A stretch of DNA of 64,000 nucleotides. Origin: Stenotrophomonas maltophilia R551-3 (GTDB lineage Bacteria > Pseudomonadota > Gammaproteobacteria > Xanthomonadales > Xanthomonadaceae). Positions 1-8,765 of this stretch are shown here, one piece after another. The stretch's first letter is position 1; every line of letters starts with the position of its first letter. The notes under the pieces are model-generated. The model did not search any database. It was not told the origin of the DNA and saw only the letters and a program-made list of their open reading frames with translations. Location: assembly GCF_000020665.1 (NCBI RefSeq), contig NC_011071.1:288501-352500 (forward strand), given 5' to 3'. Made by a program: the position numbers and the translations under genes.

Positions 1-18
1 AGGTTACCCCACGCAGTC

Positions 19-1311
19 ATGACGACCCGAGTCCTTACCGGCATCACCCCCTCCGGCACGCCCCACCTGGGCAACTACGTTGGCGCCATCCGTCCGGCCA
101 TCGCGGCCAGCCGCGCGCCGGGGATCGAGAGCTTCTTCTTCCTGGCCGATCTGCACAGCCTGATCAAGTCGCAGGACCCGCAGCGCACCCAGCGCGCGAC
201 CCTGGAGATCGCGGCCAGCTGGCTGGCCTGCGGCCTGGACCCGGAACACGTGTGGTTCTACCGCCAGAGCGACATCCGCGAGACCACCGAGCTGATGTGG
301 TTCCTGACCGCGATTGCCAGCAAGGGCATCCTCAACCGCGCGCATGCCTACAAGGCGGCGGTGGACAAGAACCGCGAGGAAGGCGTGGACGAGGACGCAG
401 GCGTCAGCGCCGGCCTGTTCATGTACCCGGTGCTGATGGCGGCCGACATCCTGATCTTCAAGGCCAACCAGGTACCGGTGGGCCGTGACCAGATCCAGCA
501 CATCGAGATGGCGCGTGACTTCGCCCAGCGCTTCAACCACGTGTACGGCAAGGAGTACTTCCCGCTGCCGGACGTGGTGATCGACGAGCAGGTGGCGACG
601 TTGGCCGGCCTCGACGGCCGCAAGATGAGCAAGAGCTACCACAACACCATTCCGCTGTTCGTGCCGCGCGAAGAGCTGAAGAAGCTGGTGTTCTCGATCC
701 TGACCGACTCGCGCGCACCGGGCGAGCCGAAGGACACCGAGGGCTCGGCGCTGTTCCAGATGTACCAGGCGTTCGCCACCCCGGAACAGACCGCGGAATT
801 CGCCAAGGCGTTCGCTGCCGGCATCAGCTGGGGCGATGCCAAGCAGCAGCTTTTCGAGCGCATCGACAGCGAGCTGTCGCCGCTGCGCGAGCGCTACAAC
901 GCGCTGATGGCCGAGCCGGAGAAGATTGAAGCGCTGCTCAAGCGCCGTGGCCAGCAGCTGCGCGAGCAGCTGGCGGCCCCGCTGCTGGACGAGCTGCGCC
1001 ATGCGGTGGGTCTGCGTGACCTGTCCAGCGCGGGCGACATCGCCAGCGAGGACGCCGGCGTGGCCCGCGTGGCACCGCCGCTGTTCAAGCAGTACCGCGA
1101 AAAGGATGGCCGCTTCTACTTCAAGCTGACCGCCGGTGACGGCACGCTGCTGATCCAGAGCGAAGGTTTCGATTCGCCGCGCGATGCCGGCCAGCTGATC
1201 GCCGTATTGAAGCAGGCTGAGCAGGGCGACCAGCTGCAGAGCGATCTGTTCAAGCTGGACGCCGAGGTCGATGCCGTGCTGGCCGCCCTGGCCATGCTGC
1301 GCGAAGCGTAA
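19..1311 (+). CDS. trpS: tryptophanyl-tRNA synthetase (class I) with C-terminal extension
   Basis: Charges tRNA-Trp with tryptophan in the cytoplasm. The 430-residue product has the class I HIGH-type motif as TPHLGN (residues 14-19) and KMSKS at 202-206. It is about 100 residues longer than the common bacterial TrpS of roughly 330-340; the added C-terminal part (about 365-400) contains a segment reading FYFKLTAGDGTLLIQSEGF that resembles the YegP/DUF1508 fold (inference). The ATG at 19 is used; only 18 bases lie upstream, so its promoter is outside the window. A REP pair starts 3 bases after the TAA stop and may end transcription. Confidence 0.96.
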   Translation: MTTRVLTGITPSGTPHLGNYVGAIRPAIAASRAPGIESFFFLADLHSLIKSQDPQRTQRATLEIAASWLACGLDPEHVWFYRQSDIRETTELMWFLTAIASKGILNRAHAYKAAVDKNREEGVDEDAGVSAGLFMYPVLMAADILIFKANQVPVGRDQIQHIEMARDFAQRFNHVYGKEYFPLPDVVIDEQVATLAGLDGRKMSKSYHNTIPLFVPREELKKLVFSILTDSRAPGEPKDTEGSALFQMYQAFATPEQTAEFAKAFAAGISWGDAKQQLFERIDSELSPLRERYNALMAEPEKIEALLKRRGQQLREQLAAPLLDELRHAVGLRDLSSAGDIASEDAGVARVAPPLFKQYREKDGRFYFKLTAGDGTLLIQSEGFDSPRDAGQLIAVLKQAEQGDQLQSDLFKLDAEVDAVLAALAMLREA

Positions 1312-1314
1312 GGG

Positions 1315-1387
1315 GTAGTGCCGGCCGCTGGCCGGCAACTGCACGTTCCCCAGGTTCCCGGAAATGCCGGCCAGCGGCCGGCACTAC
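1315..1387. repeat. GTAG-type REP (SMAG-like) inverted pair
   Basis: Two palindromic units face each other: GTAGTGCCGGCCGCTGGC at the left and its reverse complement ending in CTAC at 1384-1387, about 25 bases apart. Each unit is itself a strong stem, so the RNA can form either two small hairpins or one long one. The GTAG head is the hallmark described for S. maltophilia REPs. It lies just after trpS. Copies of the same unit occur at 1756, 4600 and 47646. Confidence 0.9.
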
Positions 1388-1449
1388 CCGTGAACGAAGG
1401 TCATGGCATGATGTCCGCGCGCCGCCGGCGCGATGACATGGAGTCTGCG

Positions 1450-1752
1450 ATGGCCTGGTTGTCGCTGCTGCTGTTCCTGCCCTGGTTTCTGTTGCTGGGC
1501 AGCCTGTACTGGCTGTTCCCGCGCCAGCCGCGTACCGCGCGACGGCGCCTGTTCGATGGTGCTGCCCTGGCATTGGCATTGCTGCTGAGCATCCTGGCGA
1601 TGCTCTGGGGCCACCACATCGGCCTGGTGCAGCCCGGCGCCGGCCCGATCTGGCCGCAGGTGCTGGCGGTGCTGTATGCCTACGGCGCGTTCCTGGCGGT
1701 GCTGGTGTTGGCCCTGTTGCTGCGGCCGCGGTTCGCATTGCGCTGCGACTGA
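1450..1752 (+). CDS. small conserved membrane protein, function unknown
   Basis: A 100-residue protein dominated by hydrophobic segments: about residues 3-20, 38-55 and 70-92, separated by a short basic loop (RQPRTARRR). It probably spans the inner membrane three times. The ATG at 1450 is preferred because GGAG lies at 1440-1443, 6 bases upstream; in-frame starts at 1438, 1411 and 1408 lack a comparable site. It is flanked on both sides by REP pairs, so it is likely a single-gene unit. I do not recognise a functional family. Confidence 0.7.
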   Translation: MAWLSLLLFLPWFLLLGSLYWLFPRQPRTARRRLFDGAALALALLLSILAMLWGHHIGLVQPGAGPIWPQVLAVLYAYGAFLAVLVLALLLRPRFALRCD

Positions 1753-1755
1753 TCG

Positions 1756-1828
1756 GTAGCGCCGGCCGCTGGCCGGCAACTGTATTCACCTGGCTGCCCC
1801 GAGGTTGCCGGCCAGCGGCCGGCACTAC
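1756..1828. repeat. GTAG-type REP inverted pair
   Basis: Left unit begins GTAGCGCCGGCCGCTGGC, right unit is the reverse complement and ends CTAC. Same architecture as the copy at 1315, spacing about 25 bases. It separates the small membrane protein from the metallo-hydrolase gene. Confidence 0.9.
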
Positions 1829-1907
1829 CGACCAAAGCCGCATCGAACCTGGGCTGCCTGCGCGCCTACCATGGGTGTCTGTTCCCGATCCTGCCAGGTG
1901 CGTGCCA

Positions 1908-2840
1908 ATGACCGCCGACCCCAGCATCCACACCATCGATACCGGTTTCCAGCGCCCGGATTTCGACGCGGCGTATCTGATCGTTGAAAACGGCCGCGCC
2001 GCGTTCGTCGACTGCGGCACCGGCCTGTCGGTACCGGCGATGTTGCAGGCGCTGGCGGACGCCGGTCTGGGTGTGGAAGCGGTGGACTGGCTGCTGCTCA
2101 CCCACGTGCATCTGGATCATGCAGGCGGTGCAGGCCTGCTGATGCAGCAGCTGCCGAACGCGAAGGCGGTGCTGCATCCGCGCGGCGCGCCGCACATGAT
2201 CGATCCGACCCGGCTGATTGCCGGCGCCACCGCGGTGTACGGCGCCGAAGAGATCGCGCGCAGCTATGGTCGCATCGAGGCGATTCCGGAGCACCGTGTG
2301 GTGGTGGCCGAAGACGGCCGCCGCATCGATCTGGCCGGCCGCGAGCTGGTGCTGCTGCATACGCCGGGCCATGCACTGCACCACTACTGCGTGTGGGATG
2401 CGCGCAGCCGCAGCTGGTTCACCGGCGATACGTTCGGTATCTCCTACCGCGAGCTGGATAGTGCGCAGGGTGCTTTCATCTTCCCCACCTCATCGCCGGT
2501 GCAGTTCGATCCGGAGGCGATGAAGGCCTCGATCCGGCGCATGCTGGGCTACGGCCCGCAAGCGATGTACCTGACCCACTACGGTCGTGTGGAACCGGTG
2601 GAGAAACTGGCCGACGACCTGTTCGAGCAGATCGATGCGATGGCCGCCATCGGCCGCCAGTGCGATGGCCGACCGGATCGCCACCGCTGCCTGCTGGCCG
2701 CACTGCAGGCGCTGTACCTGGAACGTGCACAGCTGCATGGCTGCGCGCTGGACGATGCCGCGGTGACCGCTGTTCTGGCGATGGACATCGAACTCAACGC
2801 CCAAGGCCTGGCCTGCTGGCTGGATCGCATCAGCAGGTAG
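1908..2840 (+). CDS. metallo-beta-lactamase-fold hydrolase
   Basis: A 310-residue MBL-fold enzyme, glyoxalase II-like in general layout. The zinc motif HxHxDH is THVHLDH with H66, H68, D70 and H71; a second metal-ligand region is HTPGHALHH around residues 150-158, and SWFTGDTFG follows. The substrate is not evident; hydrolysis of a thioester or other ester is typical of this layout. ATG 1908 is chosen over the GTG at 1875 because AGGTG sits 7 bases upstream. The TAG stop lies inside a GTAG-headed palindrome (2837-2860). Confidence 0.85.
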   Translation: MTADPSIHTIDTGFQRPDFDAAYLIVENGRAAFVDCGTGLSVPAMLQALADAGLGVEAVDWLLLTHVHLDHAGGAGLLMQQLPNAKAVLHPRGAPHMIDPTRLIAGATAVYGAEEIARSYGRIEAIPEHRVVVAEDGRRIDLAGRELVLLHTPGHALHHYCVWDARSRSWFTGDTFGISYRELDSAQGAFIFPTSSPVQFDPEAMKASIRRMLGYGPQAMYLTHYGRVEPVEKLADDLFEQIDAMAAIGRQCDGRPDRHRCLLAALQALYLERAQLHGCALDDAAVTAVLAMDIELNAQGLACWLDRISR

Positions 2841-2860
2841 ATCCACGCCATGCGTGGATG
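2837..2860. repeat. GTAG-headed palindrome providing the stop codon
   Basis: The sequence reads GTAG followed by ATCCACGCCATGCGTGGAT, a perfect 7-bp stem with a short loop. Bases 2838-2840 (TAG) are the stop codon of the MBL-fold gene. It differs in stem sequence from the CCGGC class, so it is a separate REP subfamily. Pieces of the same stem recur at the centre of the large palindrome near 20531-20556. Confidence 0.75.
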
Positions 2861-2936
2861 ACGTTGGCCCAGGCTGCGCCGCGATGTCACGACCACGTTA
2901 CACTCTGGTGACTTCCAAGCTAGCCGTGGTACTGCC

Positions 2937-4598
2937 GTGAATCCGATGCGCGTGTTGCTGCTGTCGTCCTGCCTGTTCGTGGGTGGCCTGGCCCATGCGG
3001 CCAACGACCTGCCGGGCGGCGGCATCGATCCGCAGGCACTGTCGCGCCATGTGCGCGTGCTGGCGTCGGATGAGTTCGAGGGCCGCGCGCCGGCCACCGA
3101 GGGTGAAGAGCGCACGGTGCAGTACCTGATCGAGCAGTTCCGCAGCTATGGCCTGCAGCCGGGCGGCGTGGACGGCAGCTGGGTACAGCCGGTGCCGCTG
3201 GTGCGCGCACAGCTGGATGGCGCGGCCAAGGCCAGCCTGTCGCTGAAGCAGGGCAAGCGCGCGCTGGCCAACGGCGTGGACGTGACCCTGCAGAGCCTGC
3301 AGCCGCGCAAGCGCGTGCAGATCAAGGACGCCCCGCTGGTGTTCGTCGGCTACGGCATCGACGCGCCGGAACGCCAGTGGAACGACTACAAGGATGTGGA
3401 CCTGCACGGCAAGATCGCCGTGGTGCTGATCAACGATGCCGATTTCGAAGCCGACGCGCCGGGTGCATTTGATGGCAAGGCGGTGACCTACTACGGCCGC
3501 TGGACCTACAAGTTCGAGGAAGCCGCGCGCCGCGGTGCCGAAGGCGTGCTGATCGTGCACGAGACCGCACCGGCTGCGTATGGCTGGGCCACGGTGAAGA
3601 GCTCGGGCACCTCGCCGCTGTTCGACATCGAACGCGGCCAGGCGGAAGCGATGGCCCAGCACACGCCGCTGCGCGGCTGGATGCAGCGTGAGCTGGCCGA
3701 GGCGATCTTCGCCGACGCCGGCCTCGACTTCGATGCCGAGAAGCGCAAGGCGATGCGTGCCGACTTCCGTCCGGTGGCGCTGGACAACGCGAAGCTGAGC
3801 GTTGATTTCGCGCTCAAGCGCGAGCAGGTGGTGACCCGCAACGTGGTGGCCAAGCTGCCCGGTGGTGAGCATGCCGACGAGGCTGTGATCTTCTCGGCGC
3901 ACTGGGATGCCTTTGGTATCGGCCAGGCCGACGCCAAGGGCGACCGCATCCGCCGCGGCGCGATCGACAACGCCACCGGCGTGGCCACGGTGCTGGAACT
4001 GGGTCGCGTGTTCGCCGCCGGCCCGCAGCCGCAGCGCACGTTGTACTTCGTGGCACTGACCGCTGAAGAAAAGGGCCTGCTGGGCGCCAGCTACTACGCC
4101 GCACACCCGCTGGCGCCGCTGGACAAGACCGCCGCAGTGCTGAACATCGAGATGTTCAGCCCGGATGGTGCGACCCGTGACATCGCTTCGTGGGGCAAGG
4201 GCCGGGTCTCGCTGGAAGGTGACCTGGAACGCGTGGCCAAGGCCCGCGGCCGCAGCTACAGCCCGGACCCGAATCTGGAAGCCGGCTTCTTCTACCGTGC
4301 CGACCATTTCGCCTTCGCCCGCCTGGGCGTGCCGGCGATCACCATCGGCCCGGGCCTGGACAAGCTGGACGGTGGCGTTGAAGCCGGTCGCGCGCTGCGC
4401 GAGAAGTACTTCGCCGACTGCTACCACCAGGCCTGCGATGCGTGGACGCCGAGCTGGGACCCGGCCGGCCATGCCGCCGACACCTTGCTGGTCTACGACC
4501 TGGGCGCCGAGCTGGCCAACAGTCGCCGTTGGCCGACGTGGGAAAAGGAATCGGAATTCCGCGGCGCGCGCGACAAGAGCGAAGCGGCCCGCCGTTGA
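2937..4598 (+). CDS. secreted M28-family zinc aminopeptidase with PA-type insert
   Basis: A 553-residue exported metallopeptidase. A signal peptide covers about residues 1-21 (ends GGLAHA). Residues about 60-290 hold a protease-associated-like insert. The dinuclear zinc site is visible: H322 and D324 in SAHWDAFG, D344 in AIDNATG, E377/E378 in TAEEKG, E405 in NIEMFS and H457 in RADHF. Members of M28 release N-terminal amino acids from peptides. GTG 2937 is the longest start; ATG 2946 is an alternative that keeps the signal peptide. A REP trio follows the TGA. Confidence 0.9.
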   Translation: MNPMRVLLLSSCLFVGGLAHAANDLPGGGIDPQALSRHVRVLASDEFEGRAPATEGEERTVQYLIEQFRSYGLQPGGVDGSWVQPVPLVRAQLDGAAKASLSLKQGKRALANGVDVTLQSLQPRKRVQIKDAPLVFVGYGIDAPERQWNDYKDVDLHGKIAVVLINDADFEADAPGAFDGKAVTYYGRWTYKFEEAARRGAEGVLIVHETAPAAYGWATVKSSGTSPLFDIERGQAEAMAQHTPLRGWMQRELAEAIFADAGLDFDAEKRKAMRADFRPVALDNAKLSVDFALKREQVVTRNVVAKLPGGEHADEAVIFSAHWDAFGIGQADAKGDRIRRGAIDNATGVATVLELGRVFAAGPQPQRTLYFVALTAEEKGLLGASYYAAHPLAPLDKTAAVLNIEMFSPDGATRDIASWGKGRVSLEGDLERVAKARGRSYSPDPNLEAGFFYRADHFAFARLGVPAITIGPGLDKLDGGVEAGRALREKYFADCYHQACDAWTPSWDPAGHAADTLLVYDLGAELANSRRWPTWEKESEFRGARDKSEAARR

Positions 4599-4599
4599 G

Positions 4600-4711
4600 G
4601 TAGTGCCGGCCGCTGGCCGGCAACCTCATGAACCTTCGGAAAGAATGTGGAGTTGCCGGCCAGCGGCCGGCACTACCGAAAGAGGTGGCGTTGCCGGCCA
4701 GCGGCCGGCAC
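4600..4711. repeat. three REP half-units (GTAG class)
   Basis: Units at 4600-4622 (forward), about 4654-4676 (reverse) and 4691-4711 (reverse, lacking the terminal CTAC). The first two make the usual inverted pair; the third is an extra copy in the same orientation as the second. It lies between the convergent M28 gene and the small membrane protein encoded on the minus strand. Confidence 0.88.
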
Positions 4712-4724
4712 GCCCGGGTATTCG

Positions 4725-5078
4725 TCAGCGCCGGCGCAGCAGCTTCCACGCACCCCAGCCACTGGCGACGAGTGCTGCCAGATAGCACGCCACCATCGTG
4801 CGCAGTCCAACCGGCGACCCTGGAGAGATGCCGCGATGCAGGCGCATCTGCAGCGAGCTGTGGCCGCTGCCCAGGTCCACCGCCAGCTGCAGCGCCAGCG
4901 CGGCGCAGAACACCAGCAGGGCGATCCCGAAACCGATGCGCGGCCACGCGGCCTGCGCGTTGGGGCGGCGCAGCAGCCAGGCCAGTGCCGTGGCTGCGGC
5001 CAGCGTCGCCGCGATCCACATCAATGGCGTGGCGGGAGACGCAGCGGCCACCGGCATTGCACCGGTGGCCGCGATCAT
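4725..5078 (-). CDS. small membrane protein, function unknown
   Basis: A 117-residue protein with hydrophobic stretches at about 17-32, 45-65 and 92-110 and a basic C-terminus (KLLRRR). It begins 10 bases after the stop of the upstream MFS permease gene and is probably co-transcribed with it. ATG 5078 is preferred; a longer frame to 5144 would overlap the permease gene. It is not recognised as a member of a named family. The overlap of its 3' end with the REP cluster boundary fits a terminal operon gene. Confidence 0.65.
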   Translation of the reverse strand: MIAATGAMPVAAASPATPLMWIAATLAAATALAWLLRRPNAQAAWPRIGFGIALLVFCAALALQLAVDLGSGHSSLQMRLHRGISPGSPVGLRTMVACYLAALVASGWGAWKLLRRR

Positions 5079-5088
5079 GACGACGCGC

Positions 5089-6423
5089 TTACTTGCGGGT
5101 GCCGTCGAGCCAGTTCGGGCCCTTGTTGGTGAGGAAGAACACATAGACCACCAACGATACCGCGATCGTCGCGGTGACGTAGATGGCGAACCAGTCCACG
5201 TGGCCGGTCTTCAGCGCGCCCTGGTACAGCAGCGGGGCGGTGCCGCCGAACAGCGAGTTGGCCAGTGCATAGCCCAGGCCCACGCCCAGTGCACGCACGT
5301 GGGTGGGGAACAGTTCGGCCTTCACCACCGCGTTGATCGAGGTGTAGCCGGTGAGGATGACGAAGCCCAGCGCGAGGGTCAGGAATGCCAGGGTGGCGTC
5401 ATGCTGGTGCGGCAGCTGGGTGATCAGGTACCAGCTGTACAGCACGCCGCCGACGCCGAAGAACACCAGCAGGGTCTTGCGGCCGATGATGTCCGACAGC
5501 CAGCCACCGACCGGCTGCAGCACCATCAGGAAGGCCAGCACGCCCAGGTTGATCAGGGTGCCGGTCATCGGATCATTGGCGGCGAAGGCACTCTGGATCA
5601 TCTTCGGGCCGTTCACCGAGTAGGTGTAGAAGGCCACGGTGCCACCGGCGGTGATCAGGAAGCACAGCAGCAGCGGCCGCCACTGGTGCACGAACAGCTC
5701 GTACATCGAGCCGGACTTCTGTGCCTTGCCCTCGCGTGCGGCCTCGATGGACGACTCCGACAGCGACTCGTCCATGCCACGACGCAGCCAGAACACCACC
5801 ACTGCCGCGATGCCACCGATGCCGAAGGCGATGCGCCAGCCCCACTCGGAGATTTCCGGCTTGCCCCAGAAGGTCAGCATCAGTAGTAGCGTCAGCTGGG
5901 CCAGCACATGGCCACCGACCAGGGTGACGTAGTGGAAGGAAGACAGGAAGCCGCGACGGCCGGGGATGGCGGCCTCGGACATGTAGGTGGCACTGGCACC
6001 GTACTCGCCGCCGGTGGCGAAGCCCTGCAGCAGCCGTGCGAACAGCAGGATCACCGCTGCCCAGATACCGATGCTGGCGGCGGTGGGGGTGATGGCGATG
6101 AGGAACGAGCAGGCCGCCATCAGCGTGACCGACACGGTCAGGGCCTGGCGACGGCCATGGCGGTCGGCGAAGCGGCCGAAGAACCAGGCGCCGATCGGGC
6201 GCATCAGGAAGGTTGCCGCGAAGATCGCCCACACGTACATCGTGGAGTTCTTGTCATCCGGCGAGAAGAACTGCGATTCGAAGTACACGGCGAATACCGA
6301 GTACACGTAGACGTCGTACCACTCCACCAGGTTGCCGGCGGAGCCTTTGAGGGTATTGGAGATGGAACGCCGCAGCGCGGCGCCGTCGGTGCTGGGGACA
6401 GCGGAATGGGACGTGGTGCTCAT
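5089..6423 (-). CDS. MFS metabolite:H+ symporter (alpha-ketoglutarate permease/ProP-like)
   Basis: A 444-residue inner-membrane permease with twelve predicted helices. The N-terminal GNLVEWYDVYVYS and the loop GRFADRHGRRQAL are diagnostic of the metabolite:H+ symporter branch (KgtP, ProP, ShiA, CitA). A second signature GGWLSDIIGRKTLL is in the second half. The branch imports dicarboxylates, betaine or shikimate with protons; the substrate cannot be read from sequence, though KgtP is the closest in overall feel. Start ATG 6423 with GAGGATT upstream. Confidence 0.85.
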   Translation of the reverse strand: MSTTSHSAVPSTDGAALRRSISNTLKGSAGNLVEWYDVYVYSVFAVYFESQFFSPDDKNSTMYVWAIFAATFLMRPIGAWFFGRFADRHGRRQALTVSVTLMAACSFLIAITPTAASIGIWAAVILLFARLLQGFATGGEYGASATYMSEAAIPGRRGFLSSFHYVTLVGGHVLAQLTLLLMLTFWGKPEISEWGWRIAFGIGGIAAVVVFWLRRGMDESLSESSIEAAREGKAQKSGSMYELFVHQWRPLLLCFLITAGGTVAFYTYSVNGPKMIQSAFAANDPMTGTLINLGVLAFLMVLQPVGGWLSDIIGRKTLLVFFGVGGVLYSWYLITQLPHQHDATLAFLTLALGFVILTGYTSINAVVKAELFPTHVRALGVGLGYALANSLFGGTAPLLYQGALKTGHVDWFAIYVTATIAVSLVVYVFFLTNKGPNWLDGTRK

Positions 6424-6735
6424 CCGGGTGGGAATCCTCGATGCGGCGCTTCCGTGCGGGAAAGATCGGTGCCAGCCGCGCGCGGGGCGCTTGCGGCCAG
6501 CCTCCTAGGTAATGCATCCCACGTCAACGCCGGGTGCCGAACGAGCGGGCGGGGAATGGGACCGGACAGGGTGACAGCGGGCGCCAGACGGGCCTATAGC
6601 TAAATCGTCGTACGCCGTTTCGCGTCCGGCACCGGGGAAGATCGCCCATCCGAGTTGCAGTGTGTTGAAAACCGGGGTTATTTCAGCCGGCCGAACGTCC
6701 TAGAATCCGCGTTCCCCCGGCCCCTCTGGTGCGTC
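6424..6735. other. divergent intergenic region, no gene seen
   Basis: 312 bases between the minus-strand MFS permease and plus-strand yedA must hold both promoters. I see no open frame worth calling and no REP. A TAGAAT hexamer at 6701-6706 could be a -10 for yedA (35 bases before its ATG at 6736), but a matching -35 is weak (TTATTT at 6678). Confidence 0.5.
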
Positions 6736-7641
6736 ATGTCGGCTCCCCCTGTTCCGTCTGCGGCTGCCCCCCGGGGTGGCCTTGTCGCGTTGGCGCTGCT
6801 GCTGGTCTACGTGGTCTGGGGGTCGACCTACCTGGGCATCGCCAAGGCCCTGCACGGCGGCGCGCTGCCGCTGACGATGGTCTCCGGCAGCCGCTTCATC
6901 ATTGCCGGTGGCCTGATGTTCCTGGCCCTGCGCCTGTTCTGGAAGATGCCGAACCCGACCCTGCGGCAGTGGCGCAACCTGGTCATCATGGGCGTGACCA
7001 TGCTGGTGCTGGGCAACGGCATGGTGGTGCTGGCCGAGCGCGAGGTGTCCTCGGGCTTGGCGGCCACCGCGGTGGCTTCGGTGCCGCTGTGGATGGCACT
7101 GTTCTCGGCGCTGCGCGGCCAGCATGCCAGCAAGGGCGAATGGCTGGGTATCGCCGTCGGCTTCGTCGGCGTGGTCTGGCTCAATGCCGGCAGCAGCCTG
7201 ACCGCCTCGCCGACCGGGCTGGTGCTGCTGCTGATCGCGCCGATCGGCTGGGCCTTCGGTTCGGTGTGGGCACGCGGGCTGGATCTGCCGGGCCCGTTCA
7301 TGACCGCCGCCGGTCAGATGCTCTGCGGCGGCGTGCTGCTGGTGCTGATCGGCCTGGCCGTTGGCGAGCGGCCGACCACGCTGCCCGATACCGGCGGTCT
7401 GCTGGCGATGGCCTACCTGTGCGTGTTCGGGTCCATCGTGGCGTTCACCGCCTATGTGTGGCTGCTGCAGAACGTACGCCCGGCGCTGGCCGGCAGCTAT
7501 GCATACGTCAATCCCGTGATCGCGGTGCTGCTGGGCGCCGCATTGAATGGTGAACGCTTTGGATGGCGGGACTTCCTCGCCATGGCGGTGATTCTTCTGG
7601 GTGTGGTGGTGTTGACGATGGCGAGGACGCGAAAGAAATGA
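6736..7641 (+). CDS. yedA: EamA/DMT-family exporter YedA
   Basis: A 301-residue inner-membrane exporter of the drug/metabolite transporter superfamily, with ten predicted helices in two EamA repeats. The first repeat opens YVVWGSTYLGI; the second includes YAYVNPVIAVLLG, the conserved helix 9 motif. YedA-type proteins are thought to export amino acids or metabolites; the substrate is unknown. ATG 6736 is chosen because upstream in-frame starts would include promoter sequence. The stop overlaps the rarD start by four bases (ATGA), so the two are translationally coupled. Confidence 0.88.
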   Translation: MSAPPVPSAAAPRGGLVALALLLVYVVWGSTYLGIAKALHGGALPLTMVSGSRFIIAGGLMFLALRLFWKMPNPTLRQWRNLVIMGVTMLVLGNGMVVLAEREVSSGLAATAVASVPLWMALFSALRGQHASKGEWLGIAVGFVGVVWLNAGSSLTASPTGLVLLLIAPIGWAFGSVWARGLDLPGPFMTAAGQMLCGGVLLVLIGLAVGERPTTLPDTGGLLAMAYLCVFGSIVAFTAYVWLLQNVRPALAGSYAYVNPVIAVLLGAALNGERFGWRDFLAMAVILLGVVVLTMARTRKK

Positions 7642-8534
7642 GCATGGACGAGAAAGAACAACGCCGCGGCCTGCTGGTCACCGCCTCCACCTTCGTGATC
7701 TGGGGGCTGGTGCCGGTGTACTGGCACCTGCTCAACGAGGTGCCCTCGTTCCAGATCATCGCCCACCGCATCATCTGGAGCACGGTGATGGTGCTGGGCT
7801 GGCTGCTGCTCAGTTCGAAGCTGGGCTGGTGGCAGAAGATCGCCGCGCAGCCGCGCGCGCTGTCGATCCTGCTGGTTTCGAGCCTGACCATCGCCTTCAA
7901 CTGGGGCCTTTACATCTGGGCCATCAACGCCGGCCACGTCATCGAGACCAGCCTGGGCTACTTCATCAATCCGCTGGTGAACGTGCTGCTGGGCGTGCTG
8001 GTGCTGAAGGAGCGCCTGCGCCGGCTGCAGTGGGTGGCGGTGGCGATGGCGGCCATCGGCGTGGCCTGGCTGACCATCGATGCCGGGACGCCGCCGTGGA
8101 TCGCGCTGGGCCTGGCCTGCTCGTTCGGCCTGTATGGCCTGCTGCGCAAACTGGTCTCGGTCGATCCGGTGGCCGGCTTGGGCGTGGAAAGCCTGTACCT
8201 GTTCCTGCCGGCGCTGGCGTTTGCGATCTGGGCCGAGAACGGCCACGGCGGGGCGTTCTTCCATGGCTGGGGCTGGCGCAACGACCTGCTGCTGATCTTT
8301 GGTGGTGCGATCACCGCAGTACCGCTGATCGGCTTCGCCTACGGCGTCAAGCGCATTCCGCTGTCGCTGGTCGGCATCCTGCAGTACATCGCGCCGAGCC
8401 TGCAGCTGCTGCTGGGCGTGTTCTTCTTCCACGAAGCGTTCGACACCGCCAAGGCGATCGGCTTTGCCGCGATCTGGGCTGGCCTGATCCTGTTTGTCGG
8501 CGACAACATCCGCACGATGCGCGCCAAGCGGTAG
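7638..8534 (+). CDS. rarD: EamA-family transporter RarD
   Basis: A 298-residue permease of the RarD branch of the drug/metabolite superfamily. Signatures include FVIWGLVPVYWHLL near the N-terminus, FNWGLYIWAIN, SLGYFINPLVNVLLG and LQYIAPSLQLLLGV. RarD proteins have ten helices; some are linked with chloramphenicol sensitivity, but a physiological substrate is not settled. It starts at ATG 7638 overlapping the yedA stop. Its TAG stop (8532-8534) is the TAG of a GTAG-headed palindrome. Confidence 0.92.
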   Translation: MSMDEKEQRRGLLVTASTFVIWGLVPVYWHLLNEVPSFQIIAHRIIWSTVMVLGWLLLSSKLGWWQKIAAQPRALSILLVSSLTIAFNWGLYIWAINAGHVIETSLGYFINPLVNVLLGVLVLKERLRRLQWVAVAMAAIGVAWLTIDAGTPPWIALGLACSFGLYGLLRKLVSVDPVAGLGVESLYLFLPALAFAIWAENGHGGAFFHGWGWRNDLLLIFGGAITAVPLIGFAYGVKRIPLSLVGILQYIAPSLQLLLGVFFFHEAFDTAKAIGFAAIWAGLILFVGDNIRTMRAKR

Positions 8535-8553
8535 CGCCGGGCCATGCCCGGCG
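8531..8553. repeat. GTAG-headed palindrome providing the rarD stop codon
   Basis: GTAG then CGCCGGGCCATGCCCGGCG, an 8-bp GC stem with a short loop. Other copies are at 20261-20283, 20798-20820 (reverse) and 59927-59949. The GTAG head overlaps the last codon of rarD. Confidence 0.85.
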
Positions 8554-8560
8554 AAGTTGC

Positions 8561-8654
8561 GGGGTCGGATCCCTCCGCAACGTGGAGGGCTCCGACCCGC
8601 AGGCTTCGGATGGAATGGGGTCAGAGCCCTTCGCGGGCGAAGGGATCCGACCCC
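8561..8654. repeat. two GGGGTC...GACCCC palindromes in tandem
   Basis: Two long inverted repeats: 8561-8599 and 8617-8654. Each reads GGGGTCRGA(T/G)CCCTYCG, a short loop, then the complementary arm ending CGACCC. They belong to a second palindrome family that also occurs at 11886-11924 and 36969-37008. No protein-coding frame is supported here. Confidence 0.8.
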
Positions 8655-8680
8655 CGCTTCTCCGACCCCGCTTCCCACAA

Positions 8681-8712
8681 AAAAGAACGGCGCCCCGAGG
8701 GGCGCCGTTCTG
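8681..8712 (-). terminator. intrinsic terminator of the TonB receptor gene
   Basis: A perfect stem GAACGGCGCC pairs with GGCGCCGTTC (8685-8710). Read on the minus strand it is followed by a run of six T residues, the classic intrinsic terminator. It sits 54 bases past the receptor stop. Confidence 0.88.
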
Positions 8713-8765
8713 CTTCCATCCACGGCCAGGAGAGAGTTGGCCGTGGCGGGAACGCGGTTGCAGGC

